The notes: generated by a model from the letters alone, not told the origin. A stretch of 64,000 bases of DNA from Sulfuriroseicoccus oceanibius (GCF_010681825.2 NZ_CP066776.1:3038001-3102000); one strand, 5' to 3'; positions 1 to 9,627 are shown, counted from the stretch's first letter. A program made the numbers and translations.

Positions 1-558
1 GGCGATGACCTCGCGTTCTTCAACCGCTTCGTCGAGAAGGGCCTGATCGAACGACTCGAGAAAGTCGCCAGCACCCCATTCGAACGCCTCAGCTACGAGG
101 AAGCGGTCAACCTGCTCATCAACTCCGGCCGTAAGTTCGACTACCCCGTCCACTTTGGTGCCAACCTTCAGGCCGAACACGAGCGCTTCCTCACCGAGGA
201 GCTGCTCAAACGTCCGGTCACGGTCTACAACTACCCGAAGGAGATCAAGCCGTTCTACATGCGTCTCAACGACGACAACCGCACCGTCACCGCGATGGAC
301 CTCCTGGTACCTGGCATCGGTGAGTTGATCGGAGGTAGCCAGCGTGAGGAGCGACTCGACCAACTGATCGCCAACCTCAAACACCACAACCTCTCACCAG
401 ATGAGTATTCGTGGTACACCGACCTGCGCAAATACGGCAGCGTGCCGCATGCCGGCTTCGGGCTCGGTTTCGAACGACTCCTCATGTTCCTCAGCGGCAT
501 CCAGAACATCCGCGACGTGATCCCATTCGCCCGCACACCGGGCAATGCCGGATTCTAA
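1..558 (+). CDS. asnS: Asparagine--tRNA ligase, C-terminal part (5' end outside window)
   Basis: Charges tRNA-Asn with asparagine in the cytoplasm. The 185 residues visible are the end of a class II aminoacyl-tRNA synthetase catalytic domain. [14 protein letters not shown] followed by the motif 3 segment [12 protein letters not shown] is typical of the AsnRS/AspRS subclass, and the final residues [16 protein letters not shown] are a usual AsnRS ending. AspRS is less likely because the C-terminal extensions of bacterial AspRS are missing. The gene is open at the left edge and closed by TAA. A strong intrinsic terminator follows 23 bases after the stop. Confidence 0.95.
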   Translation, partial: GDDLAFFNRFVEKGLIERLEKVASTPFERLSYEEAVNLLINSGRKFDYPVHFGANLQAEHERFLTEELLKRPVTVYNYPKEIKPFYMRLNDDNRTVTAMDLLVPGIGELIGGSQREERLDQLIANLKHHNLSPDEYSWYTDLRKYGSVPHAGFGLGFERLLMFLSGIQNIRDVIPFARTPGNAGF

Positions 559-581
559 CAGCGGACACCGCTCCAAATTCC

Positions 582-618
582 GGGCACCTGGTCGCGATCG
601 ACCTGGTGCCCTTTTTTT
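582..618 (+). terminator. Intrinsic terminator after asnS
   Basis: GGGCACC pairs with GGTGCCC and GGTCG with CGACC around a CGAT loop, with one T-T mismatch, followed directly by seven T. It separates asnS from the next plus-strand gene. Confidence 0.9.
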
Positions 619-766
619 GTTTGGATCGCCGGGATTTGAGCCCGATCCCCCATCGGAGCCCTTGATCATTTGTTCTCGTCCGCCGTTGCGCTATGTTACT
701 CGAATCCCCCGCCGGCCTCGCGTTTCGAGCGCACGGAGAACCCGGCAACTATCACCAGCTTCCATT

Positions 767-1807
767 GTGACAACTCAAACCCACGTCATTTGCCCCAACG
801 GAAAGGATCCGTATCAGGAGTTCGTCACCCGCAAGGAGCTCAACGAGCCCACGCTCCACGCTCCCATTAATTTCCACGCCTACGCGGCCGCCACCAAGGG
901 CTGCTTTGCCACTCACATCGGCGACCTAACCGGCAAGCAGGGCATCTTCATCGTCCTGCTGAGAGGGCGCCTCGTCAGCGCCCTGCGCACAATCAAGAAG
1001 CTCAAAAAGGAAGGCGCTACAGTCTGGGTGACGTGGAAAGAGACCGGCCGCCATCAGATCGCCAGATCCCTCACCCGCTTCGGAGCCGAGTCCCGTGCCC
1101 GCCGCTGTCTCGGGTTGGCCGACGCCGCTGTCACGCCCTCCGCTGCCGCGCGTGAGTTCTTCGCGCCGCTTTGTGAAAAGCTGGGCAAACCGATGATCTC
1201 ACTCCCCACGCCCTACCCAATGGACGTGATCGCATGGCGCAGCAATCTGCCGCTCGACCAACGCAACGGCATCTTCATCGGCACGCGCGAGTTCAACGTA
1301 CCAAGCCGCAACCACACAAAGGCACTGCAAATTGCCGCCAAAGCAGCTTCACGTAACCAGTGCCGTCTTTCAGTGATCAACCCGGACGGCCCGAAAGGCG
1401 CCGAGCGCATCCGCGCCACGGTGGCCGGACTCCCGGACGAGCACCTCCATATCATCGAAGGAAAACGCCCGTACCGCGACTACCTGCGCCTGATCGCCGC
1501 TCACCGGCTTGTGTTCCAACTCGACACCAGCGAAGTACCCGGCCAGGTCGCTGGAGACTGCCTCTTGACCAAAACCATGTGCATCGGCGGCAATGGCGAA
1601 GTGGAGACCATCGCCTTCCCCGAGACCTGTATCGACGGCATGAACGTCGGCGCCCGCGATTGGGACGCACTTCTCGACATCGCACTCACCAACGACGCGT
1701 TTGTAAACCGTCACGTCGCCATGTCACAGCAGCTGGGTGCCGCCGTGCTCTCGTTTACCGCCTACCGCAAAGAAATCGACCGCTTGACCAGCGAGCTGCC
1801 AGCCTAG
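767..1807 (+). CDS. Glycosyltransferase-like protein of unknown specificity
   Basis: About 346 residues, read from a GTG start at 767. The upstream part of the frame runs through the asnS terminator and is Arg/Pro-rich, so it is unlikely to be translated. No ATG is available early in the conserved-looking part. The protein has no signal peptide or membrane segment. Segments such as GIFIGTREFNVPSRNH and QLDTSEVPGQVAGDCLLTK look like the second Rossmann half of a GT-B glycosyltransferase, where the nucleotide-sugar donor binds, but I cannot see a diagnostic EX7E motif. It is a single gene between a terminator and the convergent ispH. The role is inferred from the overall pattern only; a conserved hypothetical protein is the alternative. 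Confidence 0.65.
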   Translation: MTTQTHVICPNGKDPYQEFVTRKELNEPTLHAPINFHAYAAATKGCFATHIGDLTGKQGIFIVLLRGRLVSALRTIKKLKKEGATVWVTWKETGRHQIARSLTRFGAESRARRCLGLADAAVTPSAAAREFFAPLCEKLGKPMISLPTPYPMDVIAWRSNLPLDQRNGIFIGTREFNVPSRNHTKALQIAAKAASRNQCRLSVINPDGPKGAERIRATVAGLPDEHLHIIEGKRPYRDYLRLIAAHRLVFQLDTSEVPGQVAGDCLLTKTMCIGGNGEVETIAFPETCIDGMNVGARDWDALLDIALTNDAFVNRHVAMSQQLGAAVLSFTAYRKEIDRLTSELPA

Positions 1808-1837
1808 CGGTCGTAATAAACTTTCTGTCGCCTGAGC

Positions 1838-3103
1838 CTACGCGCTGACGACTTGCTCTTTGCTGATACCGCGCAGTTCGAAGATCCGGACAATCGTATC
1901 CTCGATCAAATTGCTCGGGCAGGACGCACCAGCGGTGATTCCAATGGTCACCGGTTCATCAGACACAAACTTCGCCGAATAGCCCGTCGCGACCTGCTCC
2001 TCCTTGGCTTCCAAGTCGAAGTGGATCACCTCTTCCAGACTGCGCAAACACTCCGCCTTGCGGATGAAGAACGATGGCACCACTTCCTGCCCGATTTCCA
2101 CAAGGTGAGTGGTGTTTGAGCTGTTGTAACCGCCCACAACCAAAAGCAGGTCGAGCGGACGCTTGAGCAGATCGAAAAGCGAATCCTGACGCTCCTGCGT
2201 GGCTCCGCAAATGGTATCGAACACCTGGAAGTTCGTGGCGTCGCCGCCATCGCGATCGACAATCGCAGCGCGCAGGCGGTTCTGCACTTCCTCGGTTTCG
2301 GACTTAAGCATGGTGGTCTGGTTAGCCACACCGATCTGCTTCAAGTGTTCATCGGGATCGAAGCCATCGGAATACGAGCCCTCGAAGTACTTCATGAACT
2401 CATCGCGTTGTCCATTGCCGCGGATATAATCGCAGACCTTTTCGGTATCGGCCAATGTCAGCACCACGAGGTAATGACCGGTCTTGTCCGGCCCGAGTGC
2501 GCGGGATGCGGTGGCACGGGTTTCTTCATGTCCCGCTTTCCCGTGGATGATAGAGGTTACTCCGGCCTTGGCGTAGCCGCGGACCCGACGCCAGACGCTC
2601 ATCACGTCGCCACAGGTTGTGTCCACCACGATGACCCCCAACTCGTCAAGCTTCTCCATGAACGTCATCGGCGCACCGAACGCCGGCACAATCACCACGT
2701 CGTCTTCGGTCAAATCATCGTACTCCGCGGTGAGCTCGCGCCACTCGAGCGAGGTAATCCCCATCTCACGCAGCTGGCGGTTCACTTCCGGGTTATGAAT
2801 GATCTCACCGATCAAAAAGATCCGGTTTTCCGGGAACACACGGCGCGAAGCATACGCCAGGTCGATCGCGCGCTCGACGCCATAACAAAAGCCAAACTGC
2901 TGAGCCAGATAGACCGTCGTGTTGTCGATGCTGATCTGACCGCCCCGCGAGCGCACTTTCTCGACAATCGAGCTGCGGTAATGCTCAGCAACCTCTGCCT
3001 GCACCATCTCCATCACATCGGGGCGACGGACATTGACGCGCTTGCGTTTCTTGGGCTTCGGCTGGGGTTTTGGAGTGCTGGCTGATTCGTCCATGGCAAA
3101 CAT
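1838..3103 (-). CDS. ispH: 4-hydroxy-3-methylbut-2-enyl diphosphate reductase (IspH/LytB)
   Basis: Last step of the MEP isoprenoid pathway: reduces HMBPP to IPP and DMAPP with a 4Fe-4S cluster. The three cluster cysteines are visible in FGFCYGVERA (Cys73), VDTTCGDVMSVW and FDTICGATQERQ. At 421 residues it is longer than the approximately 310-residue E. coli enzyme. The extra length is a basic N-terminal tail (PKPQPKPKKRKR) of about 60 residues and insertions in the body, a long form that I associate with PVC and related phyla. ATG at 3103 or 3094 are both possible starts. It supplies isoprenoid for the undecaprenyl carrier used by MraY, encoded in the dcw cluster at the right end of the window. 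Confidence 0.95.
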   Translation of the reverse strand: MFAMDESASTPKPQPKPKKRKRVNVRRPDVMEMVQAEVAEHYRSSIVEKVRSRGGQISIDNTTVYLAQQFGFCYGVERAIDLAYASRRVFPENRIFLIGEIIHNPEVNRQLREMGITSLEWRELTAEYDDLTEDDVVIVPAFGAPMTFMEKLDELGVIVVDTTCGDVMSVWRRVRGYAKAGVTSIIHGKAGHEETRATASRALGPDKTGHYLVVLTLADTEKVCDYIRGNGQRDEFMKYFEGSYSDGFDPDEHLKQIGVANQTTMLKSETEEVQNRLRAAIVDRDGGDATNFQVFDTICGATQERQDSLFDLLKRPLDLLLVVGGYNSSNTTHLVEIGQEVVPSFFIRKAECLRSLEEVIHFDLEAKEEQVATGYSAKFVSDEPVTIGITAGASCPSNLIEDTIVRIFELRGISKEQVVSA

Positions 3104-3135
3104 TTACACCCTGTCTGGCGCTCGGCAAACAATTC

Positions 3136-3759
3136 TCACGACTGCGGAATCCGCGGTGCCGGACCGGATTCAAAAATCCGCCCCTTGTACAGGTGGAAGA
3201 TCGCATTCGTGTTCAAAATATGCGGCGGATATTCGGGATCATCGTAATCCTGCGGCCGCTTCAAGTTGCGCCCAATCGTTCGATCCTCCGGAAAGCTGTT
3301 GCGCACGATCACCGGTGTTCCCACCCGCACCAACTCGAAGAACTTAGGTGCCACATTCTGATGCAACCTCACACAGCCTGCAGAGCGCGGCACGGGGTGG
3401 ACCCAGCCCGCGTGAATGCCGTACGCCGGACTGTAAAACGAACACCAATAACCCATCGGATAGCCAGCTCCTGGGTTGCTGCGGCGGCGGCGGTATTTCT
3501 CTTTGCCTAAAATACGATGATTGCCCAGCGGCGTCGGTGTCTCGGGTTTGCCGATGGCCGCGGCGGTCACGAGCAATGCCTTGTCCCCTTCCACCACGTA
3601 GAGTGCTTGGTTTCTGATACTGATCTTAACCACCACATTCTGCGGATTGGTCGGACGGTAGGCCTTGGATTGGTAGGGAGCCCGCCCGCCGGTGGAGGCA
3701 CATGATGCCAAACCGGCGAGCATTGCCGCCCCAATGATCAGTCGCAGAATCAGTTTCAT
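3136..3759 (-). CDS. L,D-transpeptidase (YkuD domain) lipoprotein
   Basis: Probable periplasmic enzyme that makes 3-3 cross-links in peptidoglycan or attaches proteins to it. The start at 3759 (MKLILRL) leaves a clean signal peptide ending in the lipobox LASC, so the protein should be lipid-anchored; upstream ATGs at 3777 and 3768 are less likely. The YkuD signature is HAGWVHPVPRSAGCVRLH, with the catalytic Cys inside SAGCVR and the upstream His. Residues from about 45 on (NVVVKISIRNQALYVVEG) match the start of the family domain, and TPLGNHRI is the usual TPxG segment. It ends 32 bases before the ispH start, on the same strand. Confidence 0.88.
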   Translation of the reverse strand: MKLILRLIIGAAMLAGLASCASTGGRAPYQSKAYRPTNPQNVVVKISIRNQALYVVEGDKALLVTAAAIGKPETPTPLGNHRILGKEKYRRRRSNPGAGYPMGYWCSFYSPAYGIHAGWVHPVPRSAGCVRLHQNVAPKFFELVRVGTPVIVRNSFPEDRTIGRNLKRPQDYDDPEYPPHILNTNAIFHLYKGRIFESGPAPRIPQS

Positions 3760-3820
3760 CGGCGTCATTGATAACACAGCGGCAATTGGACAAAAGCCAC
3801 AAAAGCATCAATCCCCACAC

Positions 3821-4819
3821 TCAGGCATCGCTGGCGTCTTCGAAGAACGCTGCGGATCGCTCGGCAAACCCACGCATCGCCCGTGACCTCTCGGCCAATC
3901 GCTTACGCACCCGCGGGTACGGTGACAACCCACCCGCCGGCGCCGCGCACAACTCGGTGAGCAGCTTGACCAGGCCATGCACATCGGCAAACGACACCGC
4001 TTCCGGACCAATCTCATCGTCGCCGGCACAGTTGTGATAGTTCTCTAACGCGAGCGAGATCCCACCCGACTCGACGCCGAATGCCTGCATCGCCGTGGCT
4101 TCACACGCCCCGCCATCGAGCAGCGCGCGTTGCACGTCAATCTTATGCTCACCCGCCACCACCTCGAGCGCTGCCGTGATCTCATGGCTGAATACCGACA
4201 AGCGATCTCCCACACGCAGTACCGGACCTTTGCCTAACTCCACCCCGCCCCGCGGCGTACTTGTTTCCAAACTTACAAAACGCACCGACTTCGGCAGCGG
4301 CCACCGTTTGACCAACTCCACCGCGCCGAGAAACCCGACCTCTTCCGCACGCGTGAACACACCAAAAACATCCGCCTCCACTTCACGCTTCGCCAACTCC
4401 TTGAACGTCGCCAATATCGCCACACACCCGATCAAATCATCACAGGCCCGCGCCACCACCCGGTCACCGTCGAGCTCAAAATCCGTCACATCCCACACAG
4501 CAAACTCACCGTGCTCGATCTTGCGCGCGGCATTGCGGGTCACCGTTGATTCCGGCACCCCGCCGAGAAACTGCCACTCTCCCTTCTCGTTACGCACGAA
4601 CGCAGGATGGTCCATATGCGCGCCAAAGGCATAGCGGGCCCGCTTGTTGCCTCGCCGGTAACGCGCAATCACATTACCAAACGCATCAATCGTCCAACTG
4701 ACGTCGGGAATCGCCCGCAATTCCTTCAAAATCGCATCACGTACGTGGTACTCGTGGAAGGGTGCGGTAGGCTGGGAAAGGATCCGCTTGAGCAGCGACT
4801 GCAATTGACGTTTGTTCAT
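3821..4819 (-). CDS. M42-like metallopeptidase / aminopeptidase
   Basis: About 332 residues from ATG 4819 (MNKRQLQSLL); the frame stays open further upstream but that part overlaps the divergent acyltransferase start. Metal-binding landmarks of the M20/M28/M42 zinc peptidases are present in order: FGAHMDHPAF (His-x-Asp), CDDLIGCVA (bridging Asp), FTRAEEVGFLGA (catalytic Glu pair), VSLETSTPRGG and ENYHNC (last His). The C-terminal 40 residues are Arg/Ala-rich without known function. Substrate is unknown. The 74-base gap to the divergent acyltransferase gene likely holds both promoters. Confidence 0.8.
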   Translation of the reverse strand: MNKRQLQSLLKRILSQPTAPFHEYHVRDAILKELRAIPDVSWTIDAFGNVIARYRRGNKRARYAFGAHMDHPAFVRNEKGEWQFLGGVPESTVTRNAARKIEHGEFAVWDVTDFELDGDRVVARACDDLIGCVAILATFKELAKREVEADVFGVFTRAEEVGFLGAVELVKRWPLPKSVRFVSLETSTPRGGVELGKGPVLRVGDRLSVFSHEITAALEVVAGEHKIDVQRALLDGGACEATAMQAFGVESGGISLALENYHNCAGDDEIGPEAVSFADVHGLVKLLTELCAAPAGGLSPYPRVRKRLAERSRAMRGFAERSAAFFEDASDA

Positions 4820-4892
4820 GGGCACTGGTGCGATTGAAATTTGCTGCCAGTGCATATCACGGATTTTCCCACCGTACCATCTCCGCGTCCCC

Positions 4893-5891
4893 ATGAGCCA
4901 ACCATCCAACGCAGCCCCCCTCCCACCACAACCGTCGATGTGGAAACGCCTGCGCTACGTGATCGAGTGGCTCGCTGTGAAAACCGGCCAGGAAACCGTG
5001 GCAATGCTCGACCACCGCAGCATCCCAACGGTCGCCAATGCACTGGGGAGCATCGCCGCCCTCGTCGACCGCCGCGGACGCCACACCGCGCTGGAAAACC
5101 TGCGAGTCGTTTTCGGCGATCGCTTTTCAACAAAGGAACGAAACGCCATCGTCCGCGAAAGCTACAGTCAGTTCGCCCGCGCGTTCATCGACCTCTTCTG
5201 GTCGCACAACCTGAATTCCGACAACTTCCGCTGTTTCGCCACCTTCGAGCTCGAAGATGAAGAAGCCACGCTGGCCGCAGGCAAACAAGGCGCTGTCTGG
5301 CTCACCCCGCACTACAGCAATTTCGAATGGATGGCGCTGTGCTGGGCCTTCGTCGACGGGGATGAATTCACCATCATCGCCGAGGACTTCAAAAACGATC
5401 GGCTGACAGGGTTGTTCCGCAAGTTCCGCGAAGCCTCCGGCCACCGCGTGATCCCGCAGGAGCGCGCCATGATCCGCCTGCTCAAGGTGCTCAAGTCCGG
5501 GGGCAACACCGCATTCCTGCCCGACCTCAACGTACCCGCCGGCAACGCAGCCATCCCCGTCTCCTGCTTCGGCCTGAAAGTCTCCGCCACGCCACTGCAC
5601 GCCCTGCTCGCCGCACGCACCGGCGCCCCCGTGGTGCCCGGCATCTGCCTTCCAAACGCCGACGGCAGCTATCAGATGAAGGTTTTCAAACCCATCACCT
5701 TCGCCAAAGACACACCGCTCGAAGAAATCGCCCAACAATGCTGGGATATCTTCGAACCATGGATCAAGGAACGCCCCGCTCCATGGCTCTGGATGTACAA
5801 GCATTGGCGCTACCGCTCACGCACCAACCCGGACAACTACCCCGCCTACGCAAACTTCTCCAAGAAGTTCGACAAAATGGAAGCGCTGTAG
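4893..5891 (+). CDS. LpxL/HtrB-type lipid A acyltransferase
   Basis: 332 residues from ATG 4893 (MSQPSNAAPL), chosen because the frame upstream overlaps the divergent peptidase gene. The family catalytic pattern HX4E is seen in TPHYSNFEWMAL. The later FLPDLNVPAG and GLKVSATPLHALLAARTGAPVVPG correspond to the conserved binding-site blocks of LpxL/LpxM/PlsC-like transferases. The end PAPWLWMYKHWRYR matches the usual W-x-H-R-R-W type ending. It should add a secondary acyl chain to lipid A at the inner membrane, which fits a diderm envelope. No strong hydrophobic N-terminal anchor is seen, which is slightly unusual for LpxL. Confidence 0.85.
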   Translation: MSQPSNAAPLPPQPSMWKRLRYVIEWLAVKTGQETVAMLDHRSIPTVANALGSIAALVDRRGRHTALENLRVVFGDRFSTKERNAIVRESYSQFARAFIDLFWSHNLNSDNFRCFATFELEDEEATLAAGKQGAVWLTPHYSNFEWMALCWAFVDGDEFTIIAEDFKNDRLTGLFRKFREASGHRVIPQERAMIRLLKVLKSGGNTAFLPDLNVPAGNAAIPVSCFGLKVSATPLHALLAARTGAPVVPGICLPNADGSYQMKVFKPITFAKDTPLEEIAQQCWDIFEPWIKERPAPWLWMYKHWRYRSRTNPDNYPAYANFSKKFDKMEAL

Positions 5892-5932
5892 CCCTCCTGC
5901 GCGACGCTACAGCCCACAGCGGGGCTCAGCCA

Positions 5933-8233
5933 TCACTTCTGGATTCCGTAGCGCACGCGCAGGAAGTCCGCGGCCGGACGGTATTGCGGGTTAATCTGCA
6001 ACGCACGCTCGGCGGCACTGATCGCTTCGTTGGTCTTTTGCAGACGATAGTAAATCGTCGCCAACGCAAACGGATAATCCGGACTGTCCGGAGCCAGACG
6101 CTCGGCTTCTTTAAGGTGAGTCGCCGCCGTTTCGAGGTCGTTGGCTCCCGCGGCATGGAGGCCGTAGTTGTAATGATAGCGCGGGTTATCCGGCTCCAGC
6201 TCGACCGCCTTGAGGAAAGCTGCACCGGCTTTGTTTGCCTCCAGGGCTTCCGAATAACCGAGCCCGAGAAGGAATCTGAGATAGCCATTGTCCGGCTCCA
6301 CATCGGTGGCTTTCTCCAGCAGCTTGAGCGCCTCGGCGCCGCGTCCCAGTCGGCTCAGATAAACAGCCTTTGCCTGATAACCCGCCACGGATGACGGGTC
6401 CCACGCAATCACTTTGTCGTACCACTCCTCCGCTGCGGAGAACTCACCGCGCGACACCAGGATCTCCGCACGCCTCAGCGCACCGGTCGGCTGATCCGCA
6501 ACGTGATTCAGGTAGCTCATCAATTCTTTCATCAACGGGGAATCGTCCGGCAACGATTGAGTGAACGCCCAACCTGCTTCCATCCGCACGGAGCGCATCG
6601 GATCCTCGACCAGCTTGCGCACCACATCCAAAGCTCCCGCCGTGCGTGCCAATCGGGCACACGCCACCCTCACCAGGTAATCCTCGTCGTCCATCGCCGC
6701 CCGAACCCGCTCAAGCACGCGCTCGTCCCTCGCCCACGGTTCCATCAGTTCCAACAAGCTCGCGCGCCACAGCGGAATCTCCTCGCCATCATAGGCCACT
6801 AGCAGCTTTTCAATCGCCACAGGATCGCCATCATACGCAAGCTGCACCGCCCGCGTACGCTCACGCTCCGGTCGCTCCATCTTGTCGCCATACCATTTGT
6901 CCACCCACTCAATCGCCCAATCCACGGACTGATCATCGTGGCACTTGTTGCACGCATTCGGAATCCCGAGCTCTTTGGTCAACAACGGATCCGGTGAGTG
7001 AAACCCGTGATCGCGACGCGGGTCATTGCCCATGTACACCGTCGAGGGCATGTGACACTCCACACACATGTTCCCCGTGCTCCCGTCTTTATGGAACGAA
7101 TGCGCAGTCGGATTAATCACCGTCGCCCCATCCACGCCACCACCATGGCATTGCAAACAAAGCGCGTTGTTCTCGATTGGATACTTGATCGCCGCGGTGT
7201 GAGGGTCGTGGCAGTCCAGGCACCCCACCCCGGCGTGCCCCATTTTACTCATCTTCAAGGACGCCCATACGTAGTCCTCGTTCAAAATCTGGCCGTCCGC
7301 ATAATACAGTGTCGGATGGGTTGGCAAGGTCAGGTGGTAGTGATCTCCATACTTCTTGCCCGCTTTGAACTCATCATCAAATTCACCGCGACGCGAGTGA
7401 CACGATGCACAGGCATCCATCACCACATCCTCCTCACCCAGCATCGGGTCCATTCCTGGGCGGATCAAACATCCCGTGTCCGCCACAGGCGTCGTAGTAT
7501 AACCGCCGTGACATTGGGTGCAGCCGATGGACATCTCATCCCAGGTCGAATGGTAGGTATCCGTCGCTACATCATAGCCCTTGTGGAAATTGGTCATATG
7601 GCAGTAGGCGCAGTTGGCATTCCAATTCATGCCCCGCCCGAGCCAATGCCCCCACTCCCCCTCGCTACGGTCGTCCTGCGGCGTGGTATCGATCCAGGTC
7701 TTCGTCTCCGGAGCCCAGGCAGTGCGGGTGGTTTGCCACCGCCCTTTGTCCGACTGCGTGAGGTATTGGATCAGCGGAGTCTCGCCGATCGCCATGTCAA
7801 AGTGCCACGTTTTGCCATCCGGTCTCAGCGGTGAACTCACATCCGCCGACGGCCGCTCCCCGGCCTTCCACTGAAATTGCCACTTCTCTCCACCCGGCAC
7901 CTTGATCCCAGCCGCGGCAAATGCCTCGGCATCACGCTCCTTGCTCACCAATCGGTTCGCCAATGCATGATGCGAGTGCTTCCACTTCTCCGCATAGTCC
8001 TGATGGCACGCCAGACATTGATGGGAGATCGCACGCACCGGCTGACGCGACGCCCCAGCTTCCTTGGTATAAACCTGCTCGACCGCCAGTGGATGGCCCA
8101 CCGGCTTGACTTCCTGCCTCGCAGCCTTGCTTGCCTCCTGTGCCTCGCGCGTCCCGCAATATGCCAACACCAAAACCGAGGCCCCAATCGCCAACGGCTT
8201 CCACTTCAATTGCTGAATCCAACGCGCACTCAT
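5933..8233 (-). CDS. Octaheme c-type cytochrome with HEAT-like and TPR domains
   Basis: 766 residues from ATG 8233, two bases after the upstream gene's stop; a TTG at 8239 would instead overlap that gene by four bases. The N-terminus has a signal segment ending in VLAYCGT, so it could be a lipoprotein. Eight CXXCH haem sites follow: CLACH (about residue 72), CAYCH (207), CTQCH (237), CASCH (273), CLDCH (338), CLQCH (358), CVECH (389) and CNKCH (427). The spacing resembles the cytochrome c-554/NrfA-like multihaem families. Residues of about 450-600 are alternating Arg/Leu helices resembling HEAT repeats, and the last 170 contain TPR units ending EAISAAERALQINPQYRPAADF. It is probably an exported electron carrier or oxidoreductase with a protein-binding tail. 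The substrate is unknown. Confidence 0.85.
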   Translation of the reverse strand: MSARWIQQLKWKPLAIGASVLVLAYCGTREAQEASKAARQEVKPVGHPLAVEQVYTKEAGASRQPVRAISHQCLACHQDYAEKWKHSHHALANRLVSKERDAEAFAAAGIKVPGGEKWQFQWKAGERPSADVSSPLRPDGKTWHFDMAIGETPLIQYLTQSDKGRWQTTRTAWAPETKTWIDTTPQDDRSEGEWGHWLGRGMNWNANCAYCHMTNFHKGYDVATDTYHSTWDEMSIGCTQCHGGYTTTPVADTGCLIRPGMDPMLGEEDVVMDACASCHSRRGEFDDEFKAGKKYGDHYHLTLPTHPTLYYADGQILNEDYVWASLKMSKMGHAGVGCLDCHDPHTAAIKYPIENNALCLQCHGGGVDGATVINPTAHSFHKDGSTGNMCVECHMPSTVYMGNDPRRDHGFHSPDPLLTKELGIPNACNKCHDDQSVDWAIEWVDKWYGDKMERPERERTRAVQLAYDGDPVAIEKLLVAYDGEEIPLWRASLLELMEPWARDERVLERVRAAMDDEDYLVRVACARLARTAGALDVVRKLVEDPMRSVRMEAGWAFTQSLPDDSPLMKELMSYLNHVADQPTGALRRAEILVSRGEFSAAEEWYDKVIAWDPSSVAGYQAKAVYLSRLGRGAEALKLLEKATDVEPDNGYLRFLLGLGYSEALEANKAGAAFLKAVELEPDNPRYHYNYGLHAAGANDLETAATHLKEAERLAPDSPDYPFALATIYYRLQKTNEAISAAERALQINPQYRPAADFLRVRYGIQK

Positions 8234-8235
8234 TT

Positions 8236-8712
8236 TCAAAAATCTCGGTCCAGGGCAGGTCGCTTTTCGCTGGCAGGTCCATATGGCGTCCAGAACCCAT
8301 CCGGCACCACCTCCTCAAAACGCTCGTAGGAGGCATCCGGCACACCGGGCAGACTGCCAACCTCAAATAACCCGTACGCGTTACCCAGCGGATCGCGTCC
8401 CTCTTTCAGCATGCGCTTGAACTTTTTCCTGATCAGCGGACGCAAATCATCAAACTCCACCTCTTTACCAACCTGCCAGTTCTTCTCGTCTGCGCCCTCC
8501 AACAACGCCCGCTCGATCTCCTCCAACTCGGTCCGCGTCTGCTGCGCCTTTTTCATCATCGGCGCCCGCATTGCTCCCGTCACCAACACCACTCCAAATC
8601 CAAACACCAACCCCAGCAGCATCAACCACTCCAGAACCGTCACCCCCTGGCGACGACTCAGAACATTCCGCTTCGGAACCATCGCTAACGAACTTGTGGA
8701 CTGCTTCATCAT
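8236..8712 (-). CDS. Type II secretion-like pseudopilin
   Basis: 158 residues. The prepilin peptidase site is RRQG/VTVLEWLML, with Gly at -1 and Glu at +5, followed by a 20-residue hydrophobic helix; the leader of about 23 residues is long. The second half has DPLGNAYGLFE, close to the DPWGNPY block of GspG-type pseudopilins. It should be cleaved and methylated by PilD and assembled into a pseudopilus or minor pilin. It lies immediately upstream of the octaheme cytochrome gene, so the two are almost certainly co-transcribed. Confidence 0.8.
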   Translation of the reverse strand: MMKQSTSSLAMVPKRNVLSRRQGVTVLEWLMLLGLVFGFGVVLVTGAMRAPMMKKAQQTRTELEEIERALLEGADEKNWQVGKEVEFDDLRPLIRKKFKRMLKEGRDPLGNAYGLFEVGSLPGVPDASYERFEEVVPDGFWTPYGPASEKRPALDRDF

Positions 8713-8838
8713 CTCCGCACTTTTCTGGTCATCGCCGGCACCTACGCCCGGCGCGACATCAAACTAGCACTAGATGACAATTCACCGCCACAAGCAACCG
8801 CTGATCGAGTCGAATCTCGCGGCCCCTGCAATCCCGCA

Positions 8839-9591
8839 TCACCGCTGACGGCGGCGCATGATCCACGTAAACCCACCCAGTGCGAGCAATGCCTGCAACC
8901 CAGGCTCGGGAACTTGAGTCGCGGAGCCCGCGGCATTCAAACTCAAGAACGCCATCTGATCGGCGCTCAAAACCTCATCGAAAATCGCCACATCGTCGAT
9001 GTCCGCAGTGATCGCCCGCACGCCATCGCCCCAACGTGATCCGAGCTGGAACGATGTCATCGTCCCAGTCGAAAAGTTGTTAGTAGAACCCACGAACGCG
9101 CCATTCACATAGTAACTCAGCGTCGCACCATCGCCCACCACTCCCAGATGATGCCATCCGCTGCTCACATCTGTGGGCGACTGTACATTCACTCCGTCCG
9201 CTCCACCCACTCCCCACAACGCCGTGGTATTGCCTCCTGTATGCTCCAGAAATGCGATCCCATCGGCATTTCCAAACGAGAGATAATCGCGCCATGCGTC
9301 CGCATCCCCCTGCACATGCATGGAGATCGTGAAACTCGTCATCGTCACTCCCAACACATCGAAATCCGCATCCCAGAATTGAGATGCCCCTGCAAAAAAG
9401 CCTCCCCCACCGCCAAACCGCCCCGGCACTGCGGCCACGTCGGACGACTGATTCCAATCCATCACACCGGTTCCGGTGTTCTCGCCCATATCAAGTTCGT
9501 TATCGAATGTGAAGTAGGCCACCATCGCGGCGGACGCATGACTCATGGCAAACATAGCCACTACACTGGAGCTGAGAAGGATTCGCATCAT
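8839..9591 (-). CDS. LamG-domain protein with PEP-CTERM sorting signal (1)
   Basis: 250 residues from ATG 9591 (MMRILLSSS). Signal peptide to about residue 22 (SHASA/AMVAYFTFD), then one LamG/concanavalin-like lectin-glucanase domain recognisable from DGVNVQSP...GWHHLGVVGDGATLSYYVNG and ITADIDDVAIFDEVLSADQM. The C-terminus is a PEP-CTERM tail: VPEPGLQALLAL, a hydrophobic stretch and RRRQR. Such tails are sorted by exosortase/EpsH, which is not encoded in this window. It is a tandem paralogue of the next gene. Its upstream region has no clear copy of the TGTTAACG motif found before its neighbours; CCGGAACC-N14-AAGATA at 9628-9655 is a weak equivalent. Confidence 0.87.
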   Translation of the reverse strand: MMRILLSSSVVAMFAMSHASAAMVAYFTFDNELDMGENTGTGVMDWNQSSDVAAVPGRFGGGGGFFAGASQFWDADFDVLGVTMTSFTISMHVQGDADAWRDYLSFGNADGIAFLEHTGGNTTALWGVGGADGVNVQSPTDVSSGWHHLGVVGDGATLSYYVNGAFVGSTNNFSTGTMTSFQLGSRWGDGVRAITADIDDVAIFDEVLSADQMAFLSLNAAGSATQVPEPGLQALLALGGFTWIMRRRQR

Positions 9592-9627
9592 CACTGTGTC
9601 GTTGGGTTGTTTTGTGAAACGCACTCC

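Noticed and set aside
545-766. Upstream extension of the 767-1807 gene
   Set aside because: It overlaps the end of asnS and passes through its terminator; composition is Arg/Pro-rich. The GTG at 767 is preferred.
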